This document shows positions 1 through 10,244 of a stretch of 64,000 bases of DNA, piece after piece. The notes under the pieces were generated by a model. It saw nothing but the letters and a program-made list of their open reading frames with translations, did no database searches and was not told where the DNA came from. Where the stretch lies: assembly GCF_003667705.1 (NCBI RefSeq), contig NZ_CP033019.1:3038001-3102000 (forward strand). Direction: 5' to 3'. Source of the DNA: Janthinobacterium agaricidamnosum. Its GTDB lineage: Bacteria > Pseudomonadota > Gammaproteobacteria > Burkholderiales > Burkholderiaceae_D. Every line of letters starts with the position of its first letter. Position 1 is the stretch's first letter. The translations under genes and the position numbers were made by a program.

Positions 1-1553
1 GCGTAGGCGTTCATCTGCGGCAAGACTTCCACGGACAGGCTCAGGCTGGGCGTGAAATAGGTGTCGCTCTCTTTGCGCACTTCCTTGGCCGCGTTCGGCA
101 CGGCGATCGCATAGGTTTGCAGGTTTTTCGGTTCGTTCTTGCGGTAGTCGGCACGCAAGCCCGGCGTCAGCACGGCTTTCTTGCCCGCCAGATTGAAACT
201 GAAATCGTCGCGCACATACAGGGCCAGCTTGCTCGTGTCCATGTCGGCCATGCGGTTCTTGTTGGTGACCTGATGCTGGCCCGTGGCAACGATGACGCGG
301 TCTTCGCGCCACGGACGGCGCGTTTTCAGCTGTTCCAGCTGCACGCCGTACAGCAGCGCGTTGTCCGCATTGAGCTGCTTGAACGCTTCCGACGTCAGGC
401 CGATGCTGTCATTCTTGAAATTGGTATCGATGGCGCGCCGGGCCGGACTGCCGAACGTGTAGAGGCCTTGCGTCTTGTCCTCGGTTTTCGCGTTCTGCAG
501 ATAGACCTTCGACGTCAGGCGGTCGAACAGGGCGAAATCCTTGAGCACCACGTCGTGGCCCAGGCTCACGCGCGTGCGCTTGGTGGTGGAATCCTGCTGC
601 ACGCCCGTCGGATAATACGTGCTGACCTTGCTGCGCAGGTCGCGCTTGTTCTTGCGCTCGAACATGTCGACCGTCAAGTCCAGCTTCTGTTCGCCAGGCA
701 AGGTCCACACGAGCTTGGACAGCAAGGCGTTCGAATGCCAGTCGTCCGGGTTGACGGGCGTGGTACCGCGGCTGTCCATCTGCTCGCCATCGCGGTGCAC
801 GTAGACGGCCAGGCCCTGCAGATTGGCGCCGAGCTTGGCGGCGCCCGTCAGCGTGTGCGCATTGCTGCGGTCGGCCGTGGCGCGGCCGTATTTATAGGCC
901 ACGTAATGGTCTTGCCCTTCGCCCAGGTAATCCTCGGGCGACTTGGTGATGAAGGCCACGCCGCCGCCCAGGCCGGGATTGGCGCCGCTGGCGGCCGTCG
1001 TGCCCGAATCGATGCGCACTTCGCGGAAGGTTTCCGGATCAAAATAATCACGGCCCGTGGCGAAAGCGTTGAGGGTGTTGCCGTCCGGCTTGGGCGCCGC
1101 GTCGGGCAGCGAGATGCCGTCGAGTTCCAGGCTGACCCGGTTGCCTTCCAGGCCGCGGATGTTGTAACCGGTATTGCCAGAGCCGTCCCACACGCTGCCG
1201 CTGCCGGAGGCCGCCGCCGGAGCACTGATCAAGGGCAAATAGCGCACGATGCCGCCCATCTCGGTGACATTGCGGCGCTCCAGGTCGTCCGCCGTGACGA
1301 CCGTCTTGGTGCCGGCGCGGCGCTCATAGTCCTGCTTGGCGTTGACGACGATTTCCGGGAAGACAGGCAACTTGGCCGGCTCCTGAGCGGCCGTGCCCGC
1401 ATTGATGGCGGCCGTCTGCGCGAGAGCAGGCAGCATCGGCGCCGCGAACAGGCCCAGCAAGGCGGCGCGCAGCACCAGGTTATGGCGGCGGGCAGGCAGA
1501 TGAGCTGAGAATACGACGGGTGCAGCGGTGCGCTGCGGAAGCACAGTAGTCAT
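1..1553 (-). CDS. TonB-dependent outer-membrane receptor, C-terminal part outside the window
   Basis: The frame is open from an ATG at 1553 to the window edge, giving the first ~517 residues. A basic N-terminus and a hydrophobic stretch ending in an Ala-rich cleavage region (LPALAQTAA) form a signal peptide. The plug domain follows, with GYNIRGLEGNRV and a Gly-rich segment (ASGANPGLGGGVAF), then the first barrel strands. The plug resembles the hemoglobin/transferrin/lactoferrin receptor class, so heme or iron-protein uptake is plausible but not proven. A Fur-like box lies 110 nt upstream, which supports iron regulation. The gene is isolated; its left neighbour is not visible. Confidence 0.85.
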   Translation of the reverse strand, partial: MTTVLPQRTAAPVVFSAHLPARRHNLVLRAALLGLFAAPMLPALAQTAAINAGTAAQEPAKLPVFPEIVVNAKQDYERRAGTKTVVTADDLERRNVTEMGGIVRYLPLISAPAAASGSGSVWDGSGNTGYNIRGLEGNRVSLELDGISLPDAAPKPDGNTLNAFATGRDYFDPETFREVRIDSGTTAASGANPGLGGGVAFITKSPEDYLGEGQDHYVAYKYGRATADRSNAHTLTGAAKLGANLQGLAVYVHRDGEQMDSRGTTPVNPDDWHSNALLSKLVWTLPGEQKLDLTVDMFERKNKRDLRSKVSTYYPTGVQQDSTTKRTRVSLGHDVVLKDFALFDRLTSKVYLQNAKTEDKTQGLYTFGSPARRAIDTNFKNDSIGLTSEAFKQLNADNALLYGVQLEQLKTRRPWREDRVIVATGQHQVTNKNRMADMDTSKLALYVRDDFSFNLAGKKAVLTPGLRADYRKNEPKNLQTYAIAVPNAAKEVRKESDTYFTPSLSLSVEVLPQMNAY

Positions 1554-1657
1554 GATGGTCCGGTTTAAGAGTGGAGGCTGGCTCTTGAACCCGGATCGAT
1601 AACGAAAGTGTTAACGATGCATAAGGAAAGTTTGCTGGCGAAAACAATACTGTAACA

Positions 1658-1682
1658 CGAATCATTCTCATTTGAGAATGGC
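1658..1682 (-). promoter_or_regulatory. Fur-box-like operator of the TonB receptor
   Basis: An inverted repeat with arms ATTCTCA (1664-1670) and TGAGAAT (1673-1679) and a 2-nt centre sits inside AATCATTCTCATTTGAGAAT. This resembles the GATAATGATAATCATTATC-type Fur consensus, in the AT-rich gap before the TonB receptor. Binding by Fur is inferred from the sequence and the downstream gene class. Confidence 0.65.
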
Positions 1683-1716
1683 AATTGGTCTAGACAGATG
1701 TTATTTCGCAACAATT

Positions 1717-1742
1717 GTAAAAAAGCCAGCCGGATGGCTGGC
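1717..1742 (-). terminator. Rho-independent terminator of tadA
   Basis: A perfect 7-bp stem (GCCAGCC 1725-1731 with GGCTGGC 1736-1742) and a 4-nt loop is followed on the minus strand by a run of six T. It lies about 65 nt past the tadA stop, so it should end the queD-tadA transcript. Confidence 0.8.
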
Positions 1743-1808
1743 AAGGGATGACTGACAAGGCATGGCTGACATTCTGGCAAAGCCATGGCGGCCCTGCCCT
1801 GCCCGGCG

Positions 1809-2757
<949 letters not shown>

Positions 2758-2766
2758 ATTGTTTTA

Positions 2767-3402
2767 TTAAGGTATTTGCAGGAGTTTATGGGTTTGCAGG
2801 CTCAGCTTCCACTTCGGGTTGCTTTTGCACGTCTCGATGGCCAGCTTCATGTTGTGCGCGGCCAGGGGGCCGTCCATCGCCTGCACGAAGAAGTTCTCGA
2901 AGTCGAGCCCTTCGTAGGCGGCCAGGTCTTGCTGGAACTGGGGGATGACGACCTTGATCTCATTGCCCTTGTGGACGACCAGTGTCGAACCCATCTTCGG
3001 GCTGACGCAGATCCAGTCCACGCCGGCCGGCACGGGCAAGGTGCCGTTGGTTTCGATGGCGATGGTAAAACCCACCGCGTGCATGGCGTCGATCAGGGCC
3101 GTGTCCAGCTGCAGCAGCGGTTCGCCGCCCGTAAACACCACGTATTTGCTCGGCGCGTAGCTGGCCGGCCACAGGCTGTCGATCAGCGCGGCCAGCTCCT
3201 CGGGCGTCTTGAACTTGCCGCCCAGTTCGCCATCGGTGCCGACGAAATCCGTGTCACAGAACTGGCACACGGCCGTGGCGCGGTCGCTTTCGCGGCCCGT
3301 CCACAGATTGCATCCGGAAAAGCGGCAAAACACGGCCGGACGGCCCGCGTGCGCACCTTCGCCCTGCAGGGTGTAAAAAATCTCTTTGATGCTATAAGTC
3401 AC
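2767..3402 (-). CDS. queE: 7-carboxy-7-deazaguanine synthase, CX14CX2C type
   Basis: A radical SAM enzyme that contracts 6-carboxytetrahydropterin to 7-carboxy-7-deazaguanine in queuosine/preQ1 synthesis. The open frame extends far upstream, but a GTG at 3402 preceded by AGGA at 6-nt spacing gives a 211-residue product beginning VTYSIKEIFYTLQGEG, the family N-terminus. The [4Fe-4S] Cys residues are Cys31, Cys46 and Cys49, spaced CX14CX2C as in Burkholderia-type QueE instead of CX3CX2C. FTGGEPLLQ is the glycine-rich SAM motif. It leads the queE-queD-tadA run. Confidence 0.92.
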   Translation of the reverse strand: MTYSIKEIFYTLQGEGAHAGRPAVFCRFSGCNLWTGRESDRATAVCQFCDTDFVGTDGELGGKFKTPEELAALIDSLWPASYAPSKYVVFTGGEPLLQLDTALIDAMHAVGFTIAIETNGTLPVPAGVDWICVSPKMGSTLVVHKGNEIKVVIPQFQQDLAAYEGLDFENFFVQAMDGPLAAHNMKLAIETCKSNPKWKLSLQTHKLLQIP

Positions 3403-3691
3403 TGTATTTCCTAAGAGCTGGCCGGCACATCGCGCATGGATGCGGGCGCGCCCGGCGCAAAACACCTGGCCGGGGCGTGAAGCCGATTGACAACCCTCTA
3501 TTATATGCCGCCGCGACACTTCCCGTGCAAATGCCGTGCCTGCTGTCTGGCGCCGCGGCATCCGGCAGCAAGAAAGCCACAGCGGCCGGCAAAACTGCGC
3601 AGCTTTTGCGTTTAGACAATATAAATAACCCAAGGTTAATATATTTTCTGTAAGAACATTGCCTGTTGGAAAACATTTAGGGAGCGAGAAA
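3403..3691. other. Divergent intergenic region queE / sensor kinase
   Basis: This 289-nt gap must carry the promoters of queE (minus) and of the sensor kinase (plus). The kinase-proximal 100 nt is AT-rich (3605-3690). I see no strong inverted repeat, RNA gene or preQ1-riboswitch-like structure. Confidence 0.4.
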
Positions 3692-4591
3692 ATGATGCAA
3701 CGCTGGCTACGCCCGCCGTGTCGCCTGAGCATTCTGGCTTGCCTGGCGGCCGGCGCACTCGCTTCCCTGCACGCCGGTTACGCCGCCGGCCCGATACTGC
3801 AGACCGGCACGCCCTTGCCCCTGATGCTGGCCTGCGCCATCCTGTGCGGTGCGCTGGCGCTGATGCTGTGGCGCCAGCACCGCCTGGCGCTGCGCCAGCG
3901 GGCGCTGGAACAGCTGCGTGCGGACGCCGAGCAGGAGCGCCTGGCCAGCGGGCAGCAGCAGGCGCGCGAACAAGAGCGCCAGCGCATCGGGCGCGACATC
4001 CACGACGACCTGGGCCAGCATCTGCTGACCTTGAAGATCGACCTGTCCATGCTGCAGACCAGCACGCATGGCACGGCGCCCCAGCTGGCGCAGCAACTGG
4101 CCGTGATCGTGCGCAATGTCGACCTCAGCATCGCTGCACTGCGCTGCGTCATCCATGACTTGCGCCCGCCCGCCCTCGACGCCGGGCTGCAAGCAGCATG
4201 CGAAGAGCTGCTGGCCGACTTCCGGCGCACCACGGGCATCGATTGCCGCTGCGATTACCGGCTCGATGCCGCCGCCGGCCGCGCGCACGGCGCCTTGCTG
4301 TACCACGTGGTGCAGGAAGCGCTGGCCAATATCGCCCGCCACGCGCGCGCCACGCATGTCCGGCTGTGCCTGCAGCAAGCGGGCGCCACCGTGGAATGCC
4401 GCATCCGCGACGACGGCATCGGGCTGCCGGGCTCGCCGCCGCGCCTCGGTTGCGGCCTGTCCGGCATGCATGAGCGCGTGGCCGCCGCCGGCGGCAGCCT
4501 GCACATCGACAGCCGCAGCGGCGCCGGCACCACCTTGCGCCTGTCGCTGCCGCTGCCGGTCCGCCATGACGAGGCGATGGCCCATCGCTGA
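3692..4591 (+). CDS. Sensor histidine kinase, NarX/LiaS (HisKA_3) type
   Basis: The 299-residue protein starts at an ATG with GGGAG seven nt upstream. Two hydrophobic segments (about 12-30 and 43-60) flank a short periplasmic loop, then a coiled, Gln/Arg-rich linker leads to HisKA_3 with IGRDIHDDLGQH (phospho-acceptor His104). An HATPase_c domain follows (HVVQEALANIARHA N-box; DDGIGLPG; GCGLSGMHERV). Such kinases normally pair with NarL/LuxR regulators, but none is adjacent, so the partner is elsewhere. The small sensing region suggests membrane-state or redox sensing; the signal is unknown. Confidence 0.85.
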   Translation: MMQRWLRPPCRLSILACLAAGALASLHAGYAAGPILQTGTPLPLMLACAILCGALALMLWRQHRLALRQRALEQLRADAEQERLASGQQQAREQERQRIGRDIHDDLGQHLLTLKIDLSMLQTSTHGTAPQLAQQLAVIVRNVDLSIAALRCVIHDLRPPALDAGLQAACEELLADFRRTTGIDCRCDYRLDAAAGRAHGALLYHVVQEALANIARHARATHVRLCLQQAGATVECRIRDDGIGLPGSPPRLGCGLSGMHERVAAAGGSLHIDSRSGAGTTLRLSLPLPVRHDEAMAHR

Positions 4592-4681
4592 AAATATTGC
4601 TCAATATCAACACCTTCGGCCCGCCACGCTGCATCATGGCCAACGAACCAGCCCCCACTCACGCCCAAGAAGGATGCTTTC

Positions 4682-5668
4682 ATGCCGGATAGCCACGCAC
4701 ATGCCAGCGTATCACCGTATGGTGAAGCCCAGGGTTTCGCCGTCAAGATGATGGAATTACTGGTCGTGCCCACCTTCGTACTCGATGTGCATGGCAGGGT
4801 GATGATCTGGAACCGCGCCTGCGAGCAGCTGACGGGCGTGCCAGCGTCCGAAGTGCTGGGCGCGCGCGAGCCGGGCCGCTGCTTTTACAACGACGAGCGC
4901 CCCACCCTGGCCGACCTGCTGCTGTCCGGGCGCGGCGGCGACATGCGCGCCCTGCATGCCCAGCAACAATATCGCAGCGGCACGGGCAGCAACCTGTGCG
5001 CGGAAAACTGGTGCGACATGCCGCGCACGGGGCGGCGGCGCTACCTGGCCGTCGATGCCAGTCCCATCCATGGCAATCACGGTGAACTGATCGCCGTGGT
5101 CGAAACCCTGCGCGACATGACCGATGAAAAACGCGCGCAGGTGGAACTGGAACGCCTGGCCACGCGCGATGGCTTGACGGGGCTGGCCAACCGGCGTTGC
5201 TTTGACGACACCATCCTGGCCGAGTGGCAGCGCGCGCAGCGGCAGGAGCAGCCCCTGTCGCTGCTGATGGTCGACGTCGACAATTTCAAGGAATATAACG
5301 ACAGCCACGGCCACCAGGGCGGCGACCTGTGCCTGCGCAAGGTGGCCGGCGCCGTGGCCAGCGAAATGCGCACGAACGACCTGGTGGCCCGCTACGGCGG
5401 CGAAGAATTTGCCGTCATCCTGCCGAACCAGTCGCTCAAGGGCGCGGCCATCGTGGCCGAACGCATCCGCCAGCGCGTGGAACGGCTGCAGCTGCCGCGC
5501 AAGCGTCCCGACGGCGCCTGCGTCACCGTCAGCATCGGCGCCGCCACGGCCCTGCCCGGTCCCGGCACGGAACTGGGGCAGTTGATCCACACGGCCGACT
5601 GCGCCCTGTACCGCGCCAAGCACTTGGGCCGCAACCGCATCAGCCTGCCGGAAACGACGCTGACCTGA
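4682..5668 (+). CDS. PAS-GGDEF diguanylate cyclase
   Basis: A 328-residue soluble protein with an N-terminal PAS domain (about 22-148, beginning LLVVPTFVLDVHGRVMIWN and ending in the PAC segment ETLRDMTDEK). A GGDEF domain follows with active-site GGEEF at 239-243 and a product-inhibition I-site RTND (230-233) five residues before it. It should make cyclic di-GMP from two GTP and be feedback-inhibited. The PAS domain probably senses a ligand or redox state. It lies 90 nt after the sensor kinase in the same direction, so the two may form one signalling unit. Confidence 0.92.
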   Translation: MPDSHAHASVSPYGEAQGFAVKMMELLVVPTFVLDVHGRVMIWNRACEQLTGVPASEVLGAREPGRCFYNDERPTLADLLLSGRGGDMRALHAQQQYRSGTGSNLCAENWCDMPRTGRRRYLAVDASPIHGNHGELIAVVETLRDMTDEKRAQVELERLATRDGLTGLANRRCFDDTILAEWQRAQRQEQPLSLLMVDVDNFKEYNDSHGHQGGDLCLRKVAGAVASEMRTNDLVARYGGEEFAVILPNQSLKGAAIVAERIRQRVERLQLPRKRPDGACVTVSIGAATALPGPGTELGQLIHTADCALYRAKHLGRNRISLPETTLT

Positions 5669-5806
5669 GCACCGGTCCCTGCGGCACGCCTTGCCTGCCC
5701 TGACGCCCCCCTTCATGCCAAAACGCCTTGCCCCTATGCACGGCGGCATGAATATTCTATGCTGCGGCGTTGCACTTTCATAACATCCAAAAAAGAAGGA
5801 GCCCCC

Positions 5807-8683
5807 GTGTCAAGAATCATGCCCGCTTTATTACCCGTTTTCGCCCTGGCCCTGTCGGCCATGGCCGCGTCGAACCTGGGTGCGGCGCCCGTCAAACCGG
5901 CCGCCGCCCACGGCGCCACCGCCGCCAAGGCCGATTTGCTGCCGTTCAAGGCCACGGAAAAAACCCTGGCCAACGGTTTGAAAATCATCATCGTGCCGAC
6001 GGGCTTCCCGAACCTGGTCTCGCTGCAGATTCCCGTACAGACGGGTTCGCGCAATGAAGTCGAACCGGGCAAGTCCGGTTTCGCGCATTTCTTCGAGCAC
6101 ATGATGTTCCGCGGCACCAAGGCCTATCCGCCCGAGAAATACCAGGAAGTCATTACCCGCGCCGGCGCGCGCCAGAACGCCTATACGAGCGACGACCTGA
6201 CCAATTACCACACGACGTTTGCCAAGCAGGACCTGGAAACCGTGCTGAAAGTGGAGGCGGACCGCTTCCAGCACCTCGACTATGCGGAAGACGCGTTCAA
6301 GACGGAATCGCGGGCCGTGCTGGGCGAATACAACAAGAACAGCGCCAATCCCGTCTCGAAACTGTTCGAAGTGATGCGCGACAGCGCCTACACGACGCAT
6401 ACCTACAAGCATACGACGATGGGTTTTATCCAGGACATCGAAGACATGCCGAACCAGTACGCGTACTCGAAACTGTTCTTCGACCGCTGGTACCGACCCG
6501 AGCGCACCACCATCATCATCGCCGGCGACGTGGAGCCGCAGCAGGCGATCGCGCTGGTGGAAAAGTACTGGAGCGGCTGGCAGCGCGGCAAGCAGCAGGC
6601 GGCCGTGCCCGTCGAACCCGCGCCGCGCGGCCCCGTCTACAAGCACGTGGCCTGGCCCACGCCGACCCTACCGTGGGTAGCCGTGGGCTTCCACGCGCCC
6701 GCGTTTTCCGTCAAGGACAAGGACCAGGCGGCGCTGGCGACCTTGCTGTCGCTGTCGTTCGGCCGCACCTCGCCGCTGTATAAACGCCTGGTGCAGAACG
6801 AACAGAAGGTCGACCAGTTGTTCGAGATGACGCCGGACCGCGTCGATCCGACCCTGGCCGTGCTGGGCGCGCGCGTGAAAAACATCGATGACGCCGTCTA
6901 CGTGCGCGACGCGATATTGGCCACCGTGGCGCAGCTGCGCGACACGCCGGTGAGCGAAAAAGACCTGGCGGACGCCAAGTCGGCCGAAAAATACGGCTTG
7001 ATCCGCTCGCTCGACAACACGGAGCAGATCGCCGGCACCCTGGCCTCGTTCGTGCATTTCGACCGCTCGTATGCCACCATCAACCAGTACTACCGCCTGA
7101 TCGACACGCTCACGCCGGCCGACCTGCAGGCGGCCGCGCGCAAATACCTGACGGATGACGGCCTGGTGGTGACCACCCTGTCGCACCAGCCGATGGCAGC
7201 CGCCATCGCCACCACGCCAAAGCTGGCCAGCCTGCTGCCGGCCGCCTCGAACGCGAAGTTCGACGTGCTGGTGCAAAAGTCCGCGCTGCCGCAAATCCGC
7301 TACAAGCTGCTGTTTACGGCCGGTTCCGCGCAAGATCCGCAAGGCAAGGAAGGCCTGGCCGCGCTGACGGCCGCGATGGTGGCGTCGGGCGGCTCGTCCG
7401 AGCGCAAGATCGACGAAGTCAACCAGGCACTGTTCCCGCTCGCCGGCAGTTTCAGCCAGCAGACGGACAAGGAAATGACGACGTTTACGGGTTCCATCCA
7501 CAAGGATAACTGGACCCAGTTCAACGCCATCGCCCTGCCGCTGCTGCTCTCGCCCGGTTTCCGCGAAGACGACTTCCGCCGCCTGAAGGATGCGCAAAAG
7601 AACGCGCTGCTGCTGGACCTGAAGGACAACAACGAAGAGGAATTCGCCAAGGAACGCCTGCAAACCAATGTGTATGCGGGCACGCCGTACGGCCATCCCG
7701 TACTGGGCACGGTCGCCGGCATCGACGCCATCACCCTGGACGACGTGAAACAGTTCTGGCAGACGGCGTATGTGCAGGGCGCCGTGAAGGTGGGCATTTC
7801 CGGCGACGTGTCCGAGGCCATGACGGCGTCGCTGACACAGGCGCTGGCAAGCCTGCCGGCCGGCCCCGGCTTGCCGGCCACCGTCAAGCCCGCGGGCCGC
7901 AAGGCGCAGGGACTGGAAGTGGAAATCATCGAGAAAAACACGCGCGCCACGGCCATCTCGTTCGGCCTGCCGCTGGAGGTGACGCGCACGCACCCGGACT
8001 TCCCCGCTCTGTGGCTGGCGAAAACGTGGCTGGGCGAGCACCGCGCCTCGAATTCCTATCTGTACCAGCGCATCCGTGAAATCCGCGGCATGAACTACGG
8101 CGATTACGCGTACATCGAAGCTTTCCCGCGCGGCATGTATCAGTTCTTCCCGAATCCGAACCTGGGCCGCAAGGCGCAGCTGTTCGAAATCTGGGTCCGC
8201 CCCGTGGCGCCGGACAATGCCCACTTCGCCCTGCGCGTGGCGCTGACGGAATTGGGCAAGCTCATCGACAACGGCCTGACGCAGGACGATTTCGCCACCA
8301 CGCGCGACTACCTGATGAAGAACGTCTTCGTCATGACCTCGACGCAGGACCAGCAACTCGGTTACGCGCTCGATTCGCAATGGTATGGCACGCCCGAGTT
8401 CACCAGGCTGATGCGTGACGGCTTGTCGAAACTGACGGTACAAGACGTCAACCGCGCCATCAAACAGCACTTGTCGGCGAAGAACCTGTCCGTGGTGATC
8501 GTCGCCAAGGATGCGGCCGGCTTGAAGGAAAAGCTCGTCAGCGACGCGTTTTCTCCCATCAAGTATGACGGCAACAAGCCGCAGGCCCTGCTCGATGAAG
8601 ACAAGGTCATCGGCGCGATGCAGCTGAACATCAAGCCGGAGGCCGTCACCGTGACGCCGGCGGCGCAGGCGTTTGCGAAGTAA
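5807..8683 (+). CDS. Periplasmic M16 zinc metallopeptidase (pitrilysin/PqqL-like), double-length
   Basis: A GTG start is chosen because AAGGAG lies five nt upstream; the product of 958 residues begins with a signal peptide ending near AASNLGAAP. The inverted zinc motif HFFEH (94-98) and the distal TESRAVLGEYNK helix mark an active N-terminal M16 half. A second, C-terminal M16 half lacks the zinc motif, as expected for two-half pitrilysins. It probably degrades peptides in the periplasm. It is monocistronic, with a strong hairpin just after the stop. Confidence 0.92.
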   Translation: MSRIMPALLPVFALALSAMAASNLGAAPVKPAAAHGATAAKADLLPFKATEKTLANGLKIIIVPTGFPNLVSLQIPVQTGSRNEVEPGKSGFAHFFEHMMFRGTKAYPPEKYQEVITRAGARQNAYTSDDLTNYHTTFAKQDLETVLKVEADRFQHLDYAEDAFKTESRAVLGEYNKNSANPVSKLFEVMRDSAYTTHTYKHTTMGFIQDIEDMPNQYAYSKLFFDRWYRPERTTIIIAGDVEPQQAIALVEKYWSGWQRGKQQAAVPVEPAPRGPVYKHVAWPTPTLPWVAVGFHAPAFSVKDKDQAALATLLSLSFGRTSPLYKRLVQNEQKVDQLFEMTPDRVDPTLAVLGARVKNIDDAVYVRDAILATVAQLRDTPVSEKDLADAKSAEKYGLIRSLDNTEQIAGTLASFVHFDRSYATINQYYRLIDTLTPADLQAAARKYLTDDGLVVTTLSHQPMAAAIATTPKLASLLPAASNAKFDVLVQKSALPQIRYKLLFTAGSAQDPQGKEGLAALTAAMVASGGSSERKIDEVNQALFPLAGSFSQQTDKEMTTFTGSIHKDNWTQFNAIALPLLLSPGFREDDFRRLKDAQKNALLLDLKDNNEEEFAKERLQTNVYAGTPYGHPVLGTVAGIDAITLDDVKQFWQTAYVQGAVKVGISGDVSEAMTASLTQALASLPAGPGLPATVKPAGRKAQGLEVEIIEKNTRATAISFGLPLEVTRTHPDFPALWLAKTWLGEHRASNSYLYQRIREIRGMNYGDYAYIEAFPRGMYQFFPNPNLGRKAQLFEIWVRPVAPDNAHFALRVALTELGKLIDNGLTQDDFATTRDYLMKNVFVMTSTQDQQLGYALDSQWYGTPEFTRLMRDGLSKLTVQDVNRAIKQHLSAKNLSVVIVAKDAAGLKEKLVSDAFSPIKYDGNKPQALLDEDKVIGAMQLNIKPEAVTVTPAAQAFAK

Positions 8684-8697
8684 GCCGGCGCAGCATC

Positions 8698-8730
8698 AAC
8701 CCCATCCGATGCAGACCGTCGGATGGGGTT
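8698..8730 (+). terminator. Hairpin terminator after the M16 peptidase
   Basis: A perfect 12-bp stem (AACCCCATCCGA 8698-8709, TCGGATGGGGTT 8719-8730) with a 9-nt loop starts 14 nt past the stop codon. There is no U-tract, so termination is inferred from stem strength and position. Confidence 0.6.
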
Positions 8731-8793
8731 CCGTTCCGCACGGGCGCCTGCCGCTCACTTTGCCGTAGCAAATTCATAGCACATATATTCCTC

Positions 8794-9618
8794 ATGACAT
8801 CCGAAGTAGTAGATTCCCCACGAGCAGAAACGCTCCCGCCGACCATGCCTGACAGCAGCCAGGCGAGACGCCCGCGTCCTGCAGCCGTCACGGTGACTGC
8901 CTATCTGTTACTCATGAACGCGGGCGGCGCGGTCATTTATTTCCTGCTGTTCGGCCGCCACACGGCGTCCGGTGCGCTGCAGTTACTTGAAGCATCTGGC
9001 TATGCCGACTTTTTCATTGCGATTGGCCTGCTCCGCGCGCAGCGGTGGGCGCGCATGGCCTACGTCATTGCGGGCATGATCGGCATAGGGGTGATGATCG
9101 CCATCGAATCGCCGGCACAGGGCAGCCTCGCCCTGCGACTGCTGTTCGCCGTACCGGCATTCGCGACCTTCCTCTACCTGCTGTACCGTGAGGATGCCCG
9201 GCTCTACTTTGCATCAGCGAAACTGCCCCGCCCCAGCCCTGGCGGCCGGCGGCGCATCGGCGCCTACCTCTACATCATCGCTGCCGTCTATGCTTACTGG
9301 TGCCTCAATGCGATTGTACTGGGCATTACAGAGATCTATCCGGCAAGCCTGCATCGCGACAAGCTGATCTTTATTGCCTTGCCGGTCATTTTGATCGCGG
9401 AGTGGGTGGGCAACACACCGGGACGCCTGGCCAGGGCCAGCATCCTGTCCATCGCATTCGCCCTGTACCTGGCGCAGATGTTTTTCTATAAATATATCTC
9501 ACCGTACGCCGTTCAAATTGGGCCATCGCTGTGGCAACTGCGGAACTGGGCCATCGGCATGAGCTGCATCGCAATTGCCCTGCATTATCTGCAGTGGTCA
9601 CGGGGTGCGCGGAAATGA
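8794..9618 (+). CDS. Polytopic membrane protein of unknown function
   Basis: 274 residues with a charged N-terminal tail (~30 residues) and about seven predicted membrane segments (roughly 33-54, 64-80, 86-105, 110-131, 155-178, 188-206, 210-230). I recognise no family motif. The stop overlaps the start of the next gene in an ATGA junction, so the two proteins are made together and may act together. An alternative start at 8845 would shorten the tail. It could be a membrane partner or immunity-like protein, but nothing visible proves that. Confidence 0.65.
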   Translation: MTSEVVDSPRAETLPPTMPDSSQARRPRPAAVTVTAYLLLMNAGGAVIYFLLFGRHTASGALQLLEASGYADFFIAIGLLRAQRWARMAYVIAGMIGIGVMIAIESPAQGSLALRLLFAVPAFATFLYLLYREDARLYFASAKLPRPSPGGRRRIGAYLYIIAAVYAYWCLNAIVLGITEIYPASLHRDKLIFIALPVILIAEWVGNTPGRLARASILSIAFALYLAQMFFYKYISPYAVQIGPSLWQLRNWAIGMSCIAIALHYLQWSRGARK

Positions 9619-10214
9619 TGATCAGCGCTGACGCTGCACAAGCGATGATATTGCAGTTCTGCGAAGGCGACACGCAGTCGCCGCACTACATGAAGCACGC
9701 GATCCAGTGTTGCGTCCTGTCCGAACGCGGCGACTACTGGATCATCCGTGCCAATTCAGAGGCATATGTGGTACATGGCCGCAGCGAGTATTGCTACGTC
9801 GGCGTCAATGCATTCTTGCTTGACGTCCTGTCAGGCAAGATCGAGACCGTTGTGAGCGGAAACCGTGTCAGTCACTACCTGCAGGATAAATATGACGTCC
9901 GCGACGCGGCCGGCCAAGCTTACGTGCTCGAACCTGCCTTTGAGCGATCAGACAAAGCAGCAGTCGTCCGCCTGCGGCAAACCCTAGCTTGTCGCTTGCC
10001 CCACGCCCTGGCGCTGCTGTCGCCTGAACATCGCAGCTGGCTGACGGGCCAGCGTCGCGTGATGCAGTGGGCGCAACGCGAGCTCATGGCAAATGGCGTG
10101 GCAACCGAAGTTATGCTGCGCCCGGGGTCGGGCGGCGCATTGCATATTCCAGAGCAAATCTGGCATTGGGATTTGCTGCTGGCCGAACTCAAGCGGCTTC
10201 CGGGCCTGGTCTGA
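9615..10214 (+). CDS. Unknown soluble protein, faintly YrhB/Imm35-like
   Basis: The start at 9615 overlaps the preceding stop by 4 nt, giving 199 residues. No signal peptide or membrane segment is visible. Residues ~30-100 show the rhythm of YrhB/Imm35-type domains: an aromatic WII strand, a small polar loop, VNAFLLDVLSGKIETV, then a Tyr-rich HYLQDKYDV. This resemblance is weak and no catalytic motif is seen. The C-terminal half is helical. Translational coupling to the membrane protein suggests a two-gene unit whose function is unknown. Confidence 0.6.
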   Translation: MMISADAAQAMILQFCEGDTQSPHYMKHAIQCCVLSERGDYWIIRANSEAYVVHGRSEYCYVGVNAFLLDVLSGKIETVVSGNRVSHYLQDKYDVRDAAGQAYVLEPAFERSDKAAVVRLRQTLACRLPHALALLSPEHRSWLTGQRRVMQWAQRELMANGVATEVMLRPGSGGALHIPEQIWHWDLLLAELKRLPGLV

Positions 10215-10244
10215 CGATACTAAAGCGGCCCGGCCATGGCCAAC

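Noticed and set aside
117..1508. 463-codon open frame on the plus strand
   Set aside because: It is the antisense of the truncated TonB receptor. Its product is Arg/Ala/Gln-rich without domains, a normal result of GC-rich third positions.
6668..8470. 600-codon minus-strand frame inside the M16 gene
   Set aside because: Antisense shadow of a convincing peptidase gene; low-complexity Arg/Gln/Val product.
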